A stretch of DNA of 64,000 nucleotides, from NCBI RefSeq assembly GCF_900197875.1, contig NZ_FZMO01000024.1:1-64000 (forward strand). The letters run 5' to 3'. Below are positions 35,276 to 44,308 of the stretch, one piece after another (the stretch's first letter is position 1; every line of letters begins with the position of its first letter). Both the position numbers and the translations under genes were made by a program. The DNA comes from Frankia canadensis. Lineage in GTDB: Bacteria > Actinomycetota > Actinomycetes > Frankiales > Frankiaceae. The notes under the pieces were generated by a model. It was not told the DNA's origin. It did not search any database and saw nothing but the letters and a program-made list of their open reading frames with translations.

Positions 35276-35620
35276 TCAGAGGTCGGGCTGGTCACCGAAC
35301 GGGCCGTCGGGACCGTACGCGGCGACCTCCGTGTGGATCACCGGTCTGCGGTCGGGATCCTGCAGCGGCCGCAGCGGCGACGTCGTTCCGCGGTGGTTCG
35401 CGCCCCGCTCCCACGCGCTGAACGCGGTCATGTCGGACCAGACGCTGACGACGGCGTAGCGGGACGGGTCCGCCACCGATCGCTGCAGGGTGTTGCCCAG
35501 CAACCCGGGCGTGCCGACCAGCTTGGAGCTGATCTCGTGGTAGGCACGCTCGACCGCGCCGGGGTCGTCCGACGGGTCGACCGCCCAGAGCATCACCCGG
35601 ACCCTGGCCTCGGCCGCCAT
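35276..35620 (-). CDS. ABM-fold monooxygenase/cyclase-like protein, PKS operon (second copy)
   Basis: 114 residues. It has the ferredoxin-like antibiotic-biosynthesis-monooxygenase pattern: VRVMLWAVDPSDDPGAVERAYHEI, a middle strand with GNTLQRSVADPSRYAVVSVWSD, and MTAFSAWERG. Members of this fold in aromatic polyketide pathways are cofactor-free quinone-forming oxygenases or small cyclases; which applies is not known. The ATG at 35620 lies 2 nt after the stop of the preceding ABM gene, so the two are co-translated. It is the last gene of the operon. Confidence 0.8.
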   Translation of the reverse strand: MAAEARVRVMLWAVDPSDDPGAVERAYHEISSKLVGTPGLLGNTLQRSVADPSRYAVVSVWSDMTAFSAWERGANHRGTTSPLRPLQDPDRRPVIHTEVAAYGPDGPFGDQPDL

Positions 35621-35622
35621 GG

Positions 35623-35964
35623 TCAGCCCGCCGCCGGCACCGGCTGGGCGGCCGCGCCGGTCAGGTGGACCAGGACACTGCCGGTCACCATGGAGCCGCT
35701 GGCCCGCAGGGGGTGCAGGGCCTGGCGGTGCTCCAGGTGCCGCTCGCTGCGCTCGAACTCGCGGAACCGCGGCTCGTCCACCCAGTCGCTGACGATGTAG
35801 TAGGTGCTCTGCTCCTCCTCCGAGCGGATGAGCCACTGGCCGAGGTTGGCCGGGTGCGAGGTGACCACGTCACCGATGCGCAGCCAGGTCCGCTCGAACT
35901 CGGCCTCGCGACCCGGGTGGATCCGCATGGTGAGCATGATCCGGAAAGGTGGGGTCGATGCCAT
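35623..35964 (-). CDS. ABM-fold monooxygenase/cyclase-like protein, PKS operon (first copy)
   Basis: 113 residues, same fold as the following gene: FRIMLTMRIHPGREAEFERTW, then LGQWLIRSEEEQSTYYIVSDWVD and FREFERSERHLEHRQ. Its ATG overlaps the ketoreductase stop by one base (TGATG). Tailoring oxygenation or cyclisation of the polyketide is inferred from position and fold. The pair may act as a heteromer; the two are clearly related but divergent. Confidence 0.8.
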   Translation of the reverse strand: MASTPPFRIMLTMRIHPGREAEFERTWLRIGDVVTSHPANLGQWLIRSEEEQSTYYIVSDWVDEPRFREFERSERHLEHRQALHPLRASGSMVTGSVLVHLTGAAAQPVPAAG

Positions 35965-36701
35965 CAGATGCCTCCGTCGACCGTGAAGGTGGCGCCGTTG
36001 ACGTAGGACGACACGTCGCTGGCCAGGAACAGGACGACCGCGGCGACCTCCTCGGCCTCGCCGAGCCGACCCAGCGGGATGCGGTTGGTGTAGGCCGCGC
36101 GGGCGGCCTCGGGCATCCCCGCGGCCTGGTCGGTCTCGATGACGCCCGGGGAGACGAGGTTGACCCGGATGCCCTTGGCGCCGAGCTCCTTGGACAGCGA
36201 GCGGGTCAGTCCGATGAGGCCGGTCTTCGCGGCGGTGTAGTGGGCACGCAGGGGAACCCCGACCACGCCGGCGCCGGAGCCGATGTTGACCACCGAGCCG
36301 GAGTCGCCCAGCAGCGGCAGCGCGCCCTGGGTGACGAGGTGGGTGGCGGTGAGGTTGGTCGCCAGCACCTGGGTCCACGCCTCGAGGGGCAGCTGCGCGT
36401 AGGGCACGTGGCTGATGGTGCCGACGCTGTTGACCACGATGTCGAGGCCGCCCAGGTGCGTGCCGGTGGCCTCGACGAGCTCACCGATCTGGGCGGGTTC
36501 CGCGACGTCCGCCTGGACGAGCAGGTGGTCACCGCCGGTGTCCTTCAGCTCGCGACGCAGGCTCTCGGCTTCCTCGGTCTGGCGCTGGTGGCCGACGACC
36601 ACCGTCGCGCCGGCCCGGGCGAGGCCGAGCACCACCGCTCGGCCGATTCCGCGGGTGCCACCGGTGACCAGGGCTCGGCGTCCGGCCAGGTCTGGGAACA
36701 T
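35964..36701 (-). CDS. Ketoreductase, SDR family (FabG-like), PKS operon
   Basis: 245 residues. NAD(P) motif ALVTGGTRGIGRAV, NSVG in place of NNAG, catalytic Ser in VVNIGSGAGVVG, catalytic Tyr/Lys in AHYTAAKTGLIGL, and the C-terminal SYVNGATFTVDGGI. It resembles FabG and the FabG-like ketoreductases of pentangular-polyphenol clusters rather than the classical actIII C9 ketoreductase; that distinction is judged by eye. It likely reduces one carbonyl of the nascent chain. The ATG at 36701 has GAGGAG upstream; the alternative ATG at 36728 has none. Confidence 0.9.
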   Translation of the reverse strand: MFPDLAGRRALVTGGTRGIGRAVVLGLARAGATVVVGHQRQTEEAESLRRELKDTGGDHLLVQADVAEPAQIGELVEATGTHLGGLDIVVNSVGTISHVPYAQLPLEAWTQVLATNLTATHLVTQGALPLLGDSGSVVNIGSGAGVVGVPLRAHYTAAKTGLIGLTRSLSKELGAKGIRVNLVSPGVIETDQAAGMPEAARAAYTNRIPLGRLGEAEEVAAVVLFLASDVSSYVNGATFTVDGGI

Positions 36702-36761
36702 CGCTGACTCTTCTCCTCGGTCGCTCATGAGGCGGGTGGGTGTGGGGATGACCGGCGCGGG

Positions 36762-38066
36762 TCAGCGCGGGTCGACCGCGCGCACGACCAGGCTGCTGTT
36801 GAAGCCGCCATAGCCGCGTGCGTTGACCAGGGCGACCCGCACCGTGGCCGGTCGTGGTTGCCGGACGAGGTGCAGGTCGTGGTCGGGGTGGGGGGTGTCG
36901 AGGTTGCCCACCGCGGGCAGGACGCCGTCGCGGATCGACAGCAGCGCGGAGGCGACCGCCAGCGCAGACCCGCCGGCGCACAACCGGCCGACGAGCCCCT
37001 GCGGCGCGGTGACGGGCACCGGCCGTCCCGCGAACACCGCGCGGATCGCGGCGGCCTCCTGCGCGTCGAGGTCCACCGATCCGGCGCCGTCGGCGAAGAC
37101 GACGTCGATGTCGTCCGGGGTGAGCCCGGCGTCGGCGATCGCCCGGCGCATGGCGGTGGCCAGCCAGCGGGCGTCCGGTGCGGGCCGGCAGGGGTGCGCC
37201 GCGTCGTGCGTGGCGGCGTACCCGGCGATCTCGCCGTAGACCCGCGCGCCCCGGGCGGCGGCGGCGGCGGGATCCTCGACGATCAGGGTCGCGCCGCCCT
37301 CGCCGGGCACGTAGCCGTTGGCCCGGGCGTCGAACGGCTTGTAGCCGTCAGCGGCCACCGCCGCGGTGCTGACCCGGCCACTGGACAGGTGACAGGTCAG
37401 CGCGTACGGCGTCAGGCCCGACTCGGCCCCGCCCGCGAGGACCGTCGCGGTACCGCGCCGGATGACCCGTCTGGCCTGGGCGATGCTGTCCAGGCCACCC
37501 GCACCGTCGCTGACGACCACGCCGGACGGGCCCTTCAGGCCGTGCCGGATCGACGTCTGACCGGTGGTCGCCGCGTAGAACCAGGCGATCGACTGGTAGA
37601 CGCTCACCGCGGTGCGCCCGCGGGTCCACAGCCTGGACAGCTCCCGCTGGCCGAAGCCGTTGCCGCCGGAGCCGCTGCCGAACACCACGGCGGTCGCGTA
37701 GGGCTCGTGCGCGGCCGGGTCGTAGGCGGCGTCGGCGAGGGCGAGACGGGAGGCGGCCATGCCGATCCAGGTCCACCGGTCGGTCTGGACGAGGTACCGC
37801 TTGTCGACCTGCTCCTCCGGGTCGAAGCCGAGGATCTCGCCGGCGAGCGTGGCGTCGTACCGGGACGGATCGAACCGGGTGATCGGCGCGACCCGCAGGT
37901 CGCCGCGAAGGGTGGACGACCAGTGCTCCTCGACCCCGATGCCGCTGGGCGCGACCACGCCGAGTCCCGTGACCACCGGCCGCACCGACGTGAGCGACGG
38001 CGCGAGAGCCTGGTCCTGTCGCGCCGCGGCCAGGGCGGCGGCGGAGTTCTCCACGGTGACGCTCAC
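36762..38066 (-). CDS. Type II PKS ketosynthase beta / chain length factor
   Basis: 434 residues, ketosynthase fold lacking the active-site Cys, as in CLFs. Landmarks are [57 protein letters not shown], and the C-terminal [12 protein letters not shown]. It pairs with KS-alpha and sets chain length. At the Cys-equivalent position most CLFs have Gln (EQAGGLD); here the sequence is SDGAGGLD, so Gly replaces it. The GTG start at 38066 overlaps the KS-alpha stop as GTGA, the usual way the two are made in equal amounts. Confidence 0.93.
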   Translation of the reverse strand: MSVTVENSAAALAAARQDQALAPSLTSVRPVVTGLGVVAPSGIGVEEHWSSTLRGDLRVAPITRFDPSRYDATLAGEILGFDPEEQVDKRYLVQTDRWTWIGMAASRLALADAAYDPAAHEPYATAVVFGSGSGGNGFGQRELSRLWTRGRTAVSVYQSIAWFYAATTGQTSIRHGLKGPSGVVVSDGAGGLDSIAQARRVIRRGTATVLAGGAESGLTPYALTCHLSSGRVSTAAVAADGYKPFDARANGYVPGEGGATLIVEDPAAAAARGARVYGEIAGYAATHDAAHPCRPAPDARWLATAMRRAIADAGLTPDDIDVVFADGAGSVDLDAQEAAAIRAVFAGRPVPVTAPQGLVGRLCAGGSALAVASALLSIRDGVLPAVGNLDTPHPDHDLHLVRQPRPATVRVALVNARGYGGFNSSLVVRAVDPR

Positions 38067-39364
38067 CGGTTCGGCGCGGTCAGGACGATCGCGGACTGGA
38101 AACCGCCGAACCCGCTGCCGACCGACAGCGCCACGTCGACGGTGTGGTCCCGTGCGATGTTCGGCACGTAGTCCAGGTCGCAGTCGGGGTCGCGGGTGCT
38201 CCAGTTGGCGGTGGGCGGCACGACGTGGTTCTCGATGGCCAGGGCGCAGGCGGCGATCTCCAGCGAGCCGATCGCCCCGAGCGAGTGGCCGATCATCGAC
38301 TTGATCGAGCTGACCGGGACGTCGTACGCCCGGGCGCCCAGTGAGCGCTTGAAGGCGGCCGTCTCGTGCCGGTCGTTCTGCTTGGTGCCCGACCCGTGCG
38401 CGTTGATGTAGTCGATGTCCTGCGCGCCGACCCGGGCGGCGTCCATGGCGACCCGGATCGCCTCGGCCATCTCGACGCCGTCGGGACGCAGCCCGGTCAT
38501 GTGGAAGGCGTTGGAGCGCGACGCGTAGCCGGCCACCTCGCAGTAGATGCGCGCCCCGCGGGCACGGGCGGCGGCGGCGTCCTCGAGGACGAACACGGCC
38601 GACCCCTCCCCCATCACGAACCCGTCGCGGCTGGCATCGAACGGGCGGGAGGCGTGCTCCGGATCATCGTTGCGGGCCGTGGTCGCCCGGATGGCGTCGA
38701 AGCAGGCCATCGAGATCGGCGAGATCGGCGCGTCCGACGCGCCGGCGATCACGATGTCGGCCTCGCCGTCGGCGATCAGTTGCGCGCCGTAGCCGACGGC
38801 GTCGATGCCGGACGTGCAGCCGGTGGAGACCACCGACGCGGGGCCGTGCGCGCCGAAGCGGCAGGCGAGCTCGGTGGCCAGGCAGCTCGGAACCAGCGCG
38901 TGGTACAGGAAGGCGCTCGCGTAGTGCGGGTCGACCTCCCAGTGTCGGCCGGAGTCCGACACGACGACGTACTCGTTCTCCAGCCGTGTCGTCGCGCCGA
39001 CCGCGCTGCCCATGCTGACGCCGACGACCGGGCCGTCCGCGCCGTCACCCGCGTCCGTCAGTCCACTACTACCCGTCGGGCGCAGGTCCAGGCCGCTGTC
39101 CTCGACCGCCTCCAGCGCCGCGGCGAGCGCGAACTGTACGAACCTGTCGTTGCGCGCGATCTCGCGGGCACCGAGTCCGGCGGCCGCCGCGTCGAAGTCG
39201 CACTCCGCGGCGACCTGCGACCGGAACTGCGCCGGGTCGAAGAACGACAGCCGACGCGTCGCCGTGCGGCCGTCCGTCAGCAGTGTCCAGAACTCCTTGC
39301 GGTTGGACCCGCCCGGGGCGACCACCCCGATGCCGGTGACCGCGACCCCCCGATGACCGGTCAC
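38063..39364 (-). CDS. Type II PKS ketosynthase alpha
   Basis: 433 residues. Catalytic Cys in [14 protein letters not shown], first His in [14 protein letters not shown], second His in [13 protein letters not shown]; also [11 protein letters not shown] at the N-terminus and [13 protein letters not shown] at the C-terminus. It condenses malonyl extender units on the ACP to build the poly-beta-keto chain. GTG at 39364 overlaps the cupin stop (GTGA), and its own stop overlaps the CLF start. The cupin-KS-CLF order is that of spore-pigment (whiE-type) clusters. Confidence 0.96.
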   Translation of the reverse strand: MTGHRGVAVTGIGVVAPGGSNRKEFWTLLTDGRTATRRLSFFDPAQFRSQVAAECDFDAAAAGLGAREIARNDRFVQFALAAALEAVEDSGLDLRPTGSSGLTDAGDGADGPVVGVSMGSAVGATTRLENEYVVVSDSGRHWEVDPHYASAFLYHALVPSCLATELACRFGAHGPASVVSTGCTSGIDAVGYGAQLIADGEADIVIAGASDAPISPISMACFDAIRATTARNDDPEHASRPFDASRDGFVMGEGSAVFVLEDAAAARARGARIYCEVAGYASRSNAFHMTGLRPDGVEMAEAIRVAMDAARVGAQDIDYINAHGSGTKQNDRHETAAFKRSLGARAYDVPVSSIKSMIGHSLGAIGSLEIAACALAIENHVVPPTANWSTRDPDCDLDYVPNIARDHTVDVALSVGSGFGGFQSAIVLTAPNR

Positions 39365-39849
39365 CGACCGGACCCTGCCGAGAGGGCGTCGGCGGCGTGG
39401 GGGCCCGACCGGATGATGGGCGCGTGCGGGGCCTGCGGGTCGAGCACGGCCTCGGTGTCCACGTGGCCGAGGTCGGGGCGGGGGGCCAGCGGGCTGAGAT
39501 GGAACACGAGGAACGCCGTCTCGTCACCGGTGTTCTCGATGCGGTGGCGCATCCCGATCGGGATGCACAGGCCGTGCTCGGCCGGCAGGGCCTGGTGCTG
39601 CCCGTCCAGGCGGGCGGTGACCGCACCGCGCACGCAGTAGAGGAACTCCTCCGAGTAGGGGTGCCAGTGCTCGGTCACGAACTCCCCCGGCTCGAGGGTG
39701 AGCGTGCCGAGGAAGCCGGACGTCGACCCGACCGTCGCCGGCGAGAGCAGGGTGCGGATGTCGCCGCCGCGGCGTCGGTTGGGCGCGACGTCGTGGATGC
39801 AGAGGACCTTCGGGGAGGCCGTCGGGCGCGCAGTCACGGGGGCAGTCAT
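39361..39849 (-). CDS. Cupin-domain protein, PKS operon
   Basis: 162 residues. A single cupin: motif 1 [16 protein letters not shown] with metal-binding His/His/Glu, motif 2 [13 protein letters not shown] with the last His. Similar cupins lie directly upstream of KS-alpha in spore-pigment clusters (whiE ORFII type). Their role is unsettled, thought to be cyclisation or oxidation. The ATG at 39849 has GAGGAGG upstream, which overlaps the stop of the preceding cyclase gene. Confidence 0.88.
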   Translation of the reverse strand: MTAPVTARPTASPKVLCIHDVAPNRRRGGDIRTLLSPATVGSTSGFLGTLTLEPGEFVTEHWHPYSEEFLYCVRGAVTARLDGQHQALPAEHGLCIPIGMRHRIENTGDETAFLVFHLSPLAPRPDLGHVDTEAVLDPQAPHAPIIRSGPHAADALSAGSGR

Positions 39850-39863
39850 CGGCGTGGTCCTCC

Positions 39864-40370
39864 TCAGACCTGTTCCGGCACGCCGGCGACCGGCGCGTCG
39901 ACGATCAGGACGGTCGACCCGACGGCGGCGGCACGCTCCACCTTGTCCCGGATCACCGCCATCTCCCGGGCGGTGTTGGTGTTGATCCGCGCGGTCATCC
40001 CCGCGTCGTCGAGCGGCGCCGCGGGACGCATGTGGAAGTCCTGGACCCACCGCATCCGGGTGCCGGTGGCCTCCGCGGCGTAGGTCCAGTGGATGTGCAT
40101 GTACTCGAAGGGCCCGGTCTCGATGCGGTAGGCCCGCACCTCGTGGGCCACCGGGTCGAGAGTGCGTTCCGACACCCAGCTCCAGGCGGTGCCGTTCTCG
40201 TCCGGACGCATCGTCAGGCGGAACTTGAAGGTGTTGCCGGTCGCCTCGAGGATCTCCACCGACGCGTACTCGGTGAACAGGTCCGGCCACGAGGGCAGGT
40301 CGTTGGTGATGGACCAGACGGTGTCGATGTCGGCGTCGATGAAGATCGAGTTGTCGGTGTGCCCACTCAC
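39864..40370 (-). CDS. Aromatase/cyclase, SRPBCC (TcmN/WhiE-VI) type
   Basis: 168 residues, single START-like domain: VSGHTDNSIFIDADIDTVWSI, NDLPSWPDLFTEYASVEIL, VRAYRIETGPFEYMHIHW, VQDFHMRP and a long C-terminal helix. A mono-domain enzyme like TcmN or WhiE-ORFVI would close the first ring(s) of an unreduced chain and aromatise them. GTG at 40370 has GGAG 6 nt upstream; longer readings to 40400 lack support. Confidence 0.92.
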   Translation of the reverse strand: MSGHTDNSIFIDADIDTVWSITNDLPSWPDLFTEYASVEILEATGNTFKFRLTMRPDENGTAWSWVSERTLDPVAHEVRAYRIETGPFEYMHIHWTYAAEATGTRMRWVQDFHMRPAAPLDDAGMTARINTNTAREMAVIRDKVERAAAVGSTVLIVDAPVAGVPEQV

Positions 40371-40456
40371 GGCTGCTCCGGGTGTTCGACGGTCGCGCAA
40401 CGGAGGACTCTCGGATGCGTCCGCACGGCCGGTGTGCCGACGGACGGTCGGGTCGG

Positions 40457-40714
40457 TCAGACCGGCTCGCGCTGGCCGGCGGTGGCGTTGACCGTGTCGA
40501 GGATCTCGGCCAGGGTGTAGCCCTCCGGCATCTCCGCCGGGAGATCGACTCCGAAGGTTCCGGCGACCTCGGCGGACAGCTGCAGGTAGGCCAACGAGTC
40601 GAGACCGATGTCGACGAACGTCACCCCGAGATCACTCGGCCGGTCCGCCGGCGGCAGCCCGGCCGCCTCGACGAGGAAGTCGAGCAGGGCCTCGGCCGTC
40701 CACAACTGGGGCAT
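40457..40714 (-). CDS. Acyl carrier protein of the type II PKS
   Basis: 85 residues. The phosphopantetheine serine lies in FVDIGLDSLAYLQLSAEV, in the normal DSL context. The acidic helix II and TLAEILDTVNA helix IV are typical. It tethers the growing polyketide. The ATG at 40714 has AGGAG upstream. No phosphopantetheinyl transferase or malonyl transferase is in the window, so these come from elsewhere, as is usual for type II systems. Confidence 0.95.
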   Translation of the reverse strand: MPQLWTAEALLDFLVEAAGLPPADRPSDLGVTFVDIGLDSLAYLQLSAEVAGTFGVDLPAEMPEGYTLAEILDTVNATAGQREPV

Positions 40715-40930
40715 CGCAGTGCGCTCCTAGGTTCGTGTGCTGATGCGGATGTCGGAAACACAGAACGGGTCCGGTGCGGTACCGGCGTGGGCGGCTGACC
40801 AGGCGCGACCCATGGACGGGTACCCACCCGCCTGGCGCGGTCCGCGGGCGACGGATCCTGTGGATCATCGTCGGCGACCGTGCGGGTGGGGATCATCCAC
40901 GTGGCGTGACGCCCCTGGGACGCGGCGAGC

Positions 40931-41302
40931 TCAGCCGGCCGTCCAGCGGTAGAAGCTGCGGGCCATCGCGTCGCGCGGGCCACGCCAGGTGGCGGGGTCG
41001 TAGGCCCCGATGAACTTCTCCAGCTTCCGGTTCACGTCGACGAACAACGGGTGCTCGCGCACGTTCGCGACCGCCGGCGCGATGTCGGCGGGCGCGTCGA
41101 CGAGGTGGAAGTACAGGCCGTGGAACGCGAACAGTTCCCGCCGGGTGACACCCACGATGCCGGGAAGCTCGCCCGCGTCGGACTCGGCGAAGGTCTCGGC
41201 GACGGCGTCGGCGTCGGCCGGATCCATCCTCGCCACGATCAGGGTGCGATGGGTGGGCTGGCTCGGTGCGGCGGCGGGATGTGGTCCGTCGGCTGGGGGC
41301 AC
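40931..41302 (-). CDS. Polyketide cyclase, TcmI family
   Basis: 123 residues. TcmI/WhiE-VII-like pattern: THRTLIVARMDPADADAVAETF, GVTRRELFAFHGLYFHLVD, then HPLFVDVNRKLEKFIGAYDP and a C-terminal ARSFYRW. TcmI-type enzymes close the last ring of aromatic polyketides. The GTG at 41302 is supported by GAGGAG 7 nt upstream. It is the first gene of the PKS group in the direction of transcription, with a 216-bp gap before the ACP gene that could hold a second promoter. Confidence 0.9.
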   Translation of the reverse strand: MPPADGPHPAAAPSQPTHRTLIVARMDPADADAVAETFAESDAGELPGIVGVTRRELFAFHGLYFHLVDAPADIAPAVANVREHPLFVDVNRKLEKFIGAYDPATWRGPRDAMARSFYRWTAG

Positions 41303-42046
41303 GGGCAGGCTCCTCGGGCGGCTCTGACAGAATGGTCCGCATGCCCACTGCGAGCGACGACGACGGCGCGCGTCGCGGCTGCTCGGACGGGGGCACCGCT
41401 CGAACGGGAACGTCGCTCCAGCGGGGACGGGTCGTGGGCAGGGGCAGGTCGGCTGACTCGGCGGATACGGCTGGTCGGGCCACCACGTGCCCACCGGTCC
41501 ACGGCGGATAAGCGGGCACGGCGCAGCGAGGCACAGGACGATCACACGGCCCGGCCAGGCCGGCGCCGCCGTGGGGTGGCATCGACCCGATCCGGTTCGC
41601 GGTTGTGGCGCCTGCTTCGCTGCAGGCAGTGATGGGTGAAGCGGCTCGCCGTCGGCCGTTCGCGGCCGACGAGGCGTGTCCGCGACGGTGGACCCGGGCG
41701 GGTGTGGAGCGGCGCGCGACCGCCGGCTCCTGCCCGCCGACCCTCCGGCGTGGCTGGTTTTCGGTTCATCGAGAGCATGCGGCCACGCGTGGTCCGTGTC
41801 CTGCGATTCGCCTGACACGAAGCTGCCCTGGCAACCATGTGCCAACCGGGTCGCACGTGACACACAACACGCCTACAACCGGACAGATACCGCCCGCGCG
41901 ACCTGCGCAAACATTGCGATCCCCGACAGGGACCAACAACACGTGCGGACAACATCCGGACAGGCTCTGGATGTTGTCCGCACGAGTGCTGACGGCTGAT
42001 CGGTGACGGGAGAAGGTACCGGGCCTACCGGACCGGGCCTCTCAGG
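41303..42046. other. Intergenic region upstream of the PKS operon
   Basis: No supported gene in 744 bp. It should contain the PKS promoter near 41303 and it carries the regulator terminator hairpin at 41942-41984. Confidence 0.45.
41942..41984 (-). terminator. Perfect 16-bp hairpin terminator
   Basis: CGTGCGGACAACATCC (41942-41957) and GGATGTTGTCCGCACG (41969-41984) pair exactly around an 11-nt loop, about 60 bp after the regulator stop. It separates the conservon/regulator unit from the PKS operon. Confidence 0.75.
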
Positions 42047-43054
42047 TCAGATCCAGCCGCGCCGGGTGGCGAGGGTGCCGGCCTGGAAGCGGCTGCGGGC
42101 GTCGAGCCGGGCCATCAGGTCGGCGATCATGCGGCGTACCGTCCGGACCGAGACTCCCAGGTGACGGGCGGCGGCCTCGTCCTTGACGCCGAGGCTGAGC
42201 AGGCGCAGCAGCAGTCGTTCGGTGTCCGACGGCATGTTGGCCTCGGCGCCCTCGGCGGGTCCGAGCTGGTCGCCGGCCAGCGGCTCGGCGATCTCCCACA
42301 CCTGCTCGAACAGGGTGAGCAGGACGGCGGTGAGCTCGGGGGCCCGCACGAGCAGTGCCTGGCCGGTGCCGACCGCGGCGCCGGGGCGTCCGGGGCCGAC
42401 GAGCGCGACGCGGCCGTCGACCGTGGTGGCGTCCAGCCGCGGGTCATCGTGAATCCTGGCGTCCAGGCCGTGCGCGGACACGGTGCGCACATAGCCGGCA
42501 CCTCGCTCGTCGAGGCGCAGCGTGCGCGGCAACACGGCGCGCATCACGACGCCGCGGCGCAGCGCGCGCAGCTCGGCCGGCAGGACGTCGCTGGACAGCG
42601 CCGCCGACCAGCCCTGCCTGGTGTGCAGGGTGAGCACCTCGCGCTCGGCCCGCCCGACGAGGGCGAGCAGCTCCGCGCGGGCCTGGTCGACACTGTCGAT
42701 GCGCTGGACCTCCACGCCGTCCGACTCGGGCCGGCTGTCCAGGTAGTCCGAGACGAAGGTGCTGATCTGCGCACGGGCACGCACGAGGCGCTCGTGGCGG
42801 CGGATGAGCTGTTCGTGCTGGGCCTGCAGCAGATGGTCGAAACCCGCCTCGGGATGCACGGCGACGAAGTGACCTGGACGCTCGCGGGAGGCCAGCACCA
42901 GACCGTGTTCGAGCAGACGGTCGCGCACCTGTCCCATGTCCCGCACCGGCTCTCCCAGCAGGCCGGCCACGTCCGCCACGGTCAGCGACTCGTGGCGCAG
43001 CCAGAGCCGGTAGGCGGACAGCGCGACGTCGTCGAGTCCGATGAGTTCGAGCAC
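42047..43054 (-). CDS. TrmB-like / LuxR-type transcriptional regulator
   Basis: 335 residues. The N-terminus is a TrmB-like winged helix (LIGLDDVALSAYRLWLRHESL, TVADVAGLLG). A coiled-coil-like helix (QAQHEQLIRRHERLVRARAQ) and a phospholipase-D-like sensor region follow. The C-terminus is a LuxR/GerE helix-turn-helix (LLSLGVKDEAAARHLGVSVR then TVRRMIADLMARLDARSRFQ). GTG at 43054 has GGAGGG a few bases upstream; the longer frame to 43225 is Ala/Arg-rich without conservation. It follows the conservon GTPase by 167 bp on the same strand, and the PKS operon lies downstream, so it may control either. Confidence 0.85.
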   Translation of the reverse strand: MLELIGLDDVALSAYRLWLRHESLTVADVAGLLGEPVRDMGQVRDRLLEHGLVLASRERPGHFVAVHPEAGFDHLLQAQHEQLIRRHERLVRARAQISTFVSDYLDSRPESDGVEVQRIDSVDQARAELLALVGRAEREVLTLHTRQGWSAALSSDVLPAELRALRRGVVMRAVLPRTLRLDERGAGYVRTVSAHGLDARIHDDPRLDATTVDGRVALVGPGRPGAAVGTGQALLVRAPELTAVLLTLFEQVWEIAEPLAGDQLGPAEGAEANMPSDTERLLLRLLSLGVKDEAAARHLGVSVRTVRRMIADLMARLDARSRFQAGTLATRRGWI

Positions 43055-43221
43055 TGCACCCTCCCCCGCACCTGGATCATGGCCGTCTCCGACGGACGGT
43101 TCGCGGCTCGTTCCCGCGGCGGGTCCACGCGCCGCGCGGCGGGCGCGCGGCGCGGCGATCGTCCGGGCCGCGGCCGCCGTGATCGTTCCCGCCGTCCGGG
43201 CCGCGCGGTCGTCCGCCGCGC

Positions 43222-43848
43222 TCACCCGGACCGCTGCGGCAGCACCGGCCGCCCCGCCTGCTCGGCGGAGACGACGTCGAGCGCATGGCGGACCAGGGAC
43301 ACCAACGCCTGCCGAACGGACTCGCGCTGGCGGGCGTCGCAGAACACCATCGGCCGCCGCGGATCAAGGTCCAGCGCCGCGCGGACGTCCTCGACCCGGT
43401 ACTCGCGCGCGCCGTCGAACCGGTTCAGCGCGACGAGGAACGGGATGTCCCGTTCCTCGAAGTAGTCGATGGCGGGAAAGGAGTCGGCCAGCCGGCGGGT
43501 GTCGACCAGGACCACCGCGCCGATCGCGCCGAGCACCAGTTCGTCCCACATGAACCAGAACCGGTCCTGGCCGGGCGTGCCGAACAGGTAGAGGATGACG
43601 CTGTCGACCAGGGTGATCCGGCCGAAGTCCATCGCGACAGTGGTCGTGGTCTTGGAGGTGACCGAGCTGGTGTCGTCGATGCCGATGCTGGCGGCCGTCA
43701 TCGCGGCCTCAGTGGTCAACGGCGGGATCTCGCTGACCGCCCCGACGAAGGTCGTCTTTCCGACGCCGAATCCACCGGCGATGATGATTTTGACCGGGTG
43801 CAGTGCCGTCGTCTCCGGCGACCGCGTTCTAGAGGGCCTGTAGTCCAT
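43222..43848 (-). CDS. cvnD: Conservon GTPase (CvnD-type)
   Basis: 208 residues, small Ras-like GTPase of the MglA/CvnD branch. P-loop AGGFGVGKTTFVG, switch/G3 LYLFGTPGQDRFWFMWDEL, G4 ALNRFDGA. About 20 residues precede the domain. In Streptomyces conservons this GTPase works with the roadblock protein and the membrane sensor kinase. The start overlaps the DUF742 gene by 20 bp. Confidence 0.93.
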   Translation of the reverse strand: MDYRPSRTRSPETTALHPVKIIIAGGFGVGKTTFVGAVSEIPPLTTEAAMTAASIGIDDTSSVTSKTTTTVAMDFGRITLVDSVILYLFGTPGQDRFWFMWDELVLGAIGAVVLVDTRRLADSFPAIDYFEERDIPFLVALNRFDGAREYRVEDVRAALDLDPRRPMVFCDARQRESVRQALVSLVRHALDVVSAEQAGRPVLPQRSG

Positions 43849-44200
43849 CGAGCACCTTTTCGATGAGGGCTGCGGAAGGGCGGTCCGAGGAACGGGCCGG
43901 TCGGGTCACGTTGACCAGACCGGCGTCGAGCAGGTCGCCGACGAGAACACGCACCACACCGACGGGTAGATCCAGCCGGGCGGAGATCTCGACGATCGAC
44001 TGCACCCGGTGACACAGCAGGGCGATCGCGCGCTGCTCGGCCTCGAGCGTCGCGGACATCAGTCGCCCGTTGGGCGTGGTGGTCACGAGAGCGACCAGTT
44101 CCAGCGCGCGATTGGTCGGCCGGGTCCGTCCCCCGGTGACGGCGTAGGGGCGGACGACCGGACCCGCCTCCTCGTCGAACCATTCCTCGTCGTGCGACAT
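43829..44200 (-). CDS. cvnC: Conservon DUF742 protein (CvnC-type)
   Basis: 123 residues: an acidic N-terminus, PVVRPYAVTGGRTRPTNRAL, and a winged-helix-like IVEISARLDLPVGVVRVLVGDL, ending in DGLQAL. This is the DUF742 pattern of conservon third genes. The exact role is unknown; it interacts with the other Cvn proteins in Streptomyces. ATG at 44200 is preceded by AGGAGG. Confidence 0.93.
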   Translation of the reverse strand: MSHDEEWFDEEAGPVVRPYAVTGGRTRPTNRALELVALVTTTPNGRLMSATLEAEQRAIALLCHRVQSIVEISARLDLPVGVVRVLVGDLLDAGLVNVTRPARSSDRPSAALIEKVLDGLQAL

Positions 44201-44308
44201 GCCGGTCCTCCTGCCTCGAGAGTTCCTAGCGGCCCGGTCCGTGCGGGCAGGGGGCGACCGGGAGACCAGGTTCACGGCCGCGCCCCCCGGCGGCCGCCGA
44301 TGCCTCGG

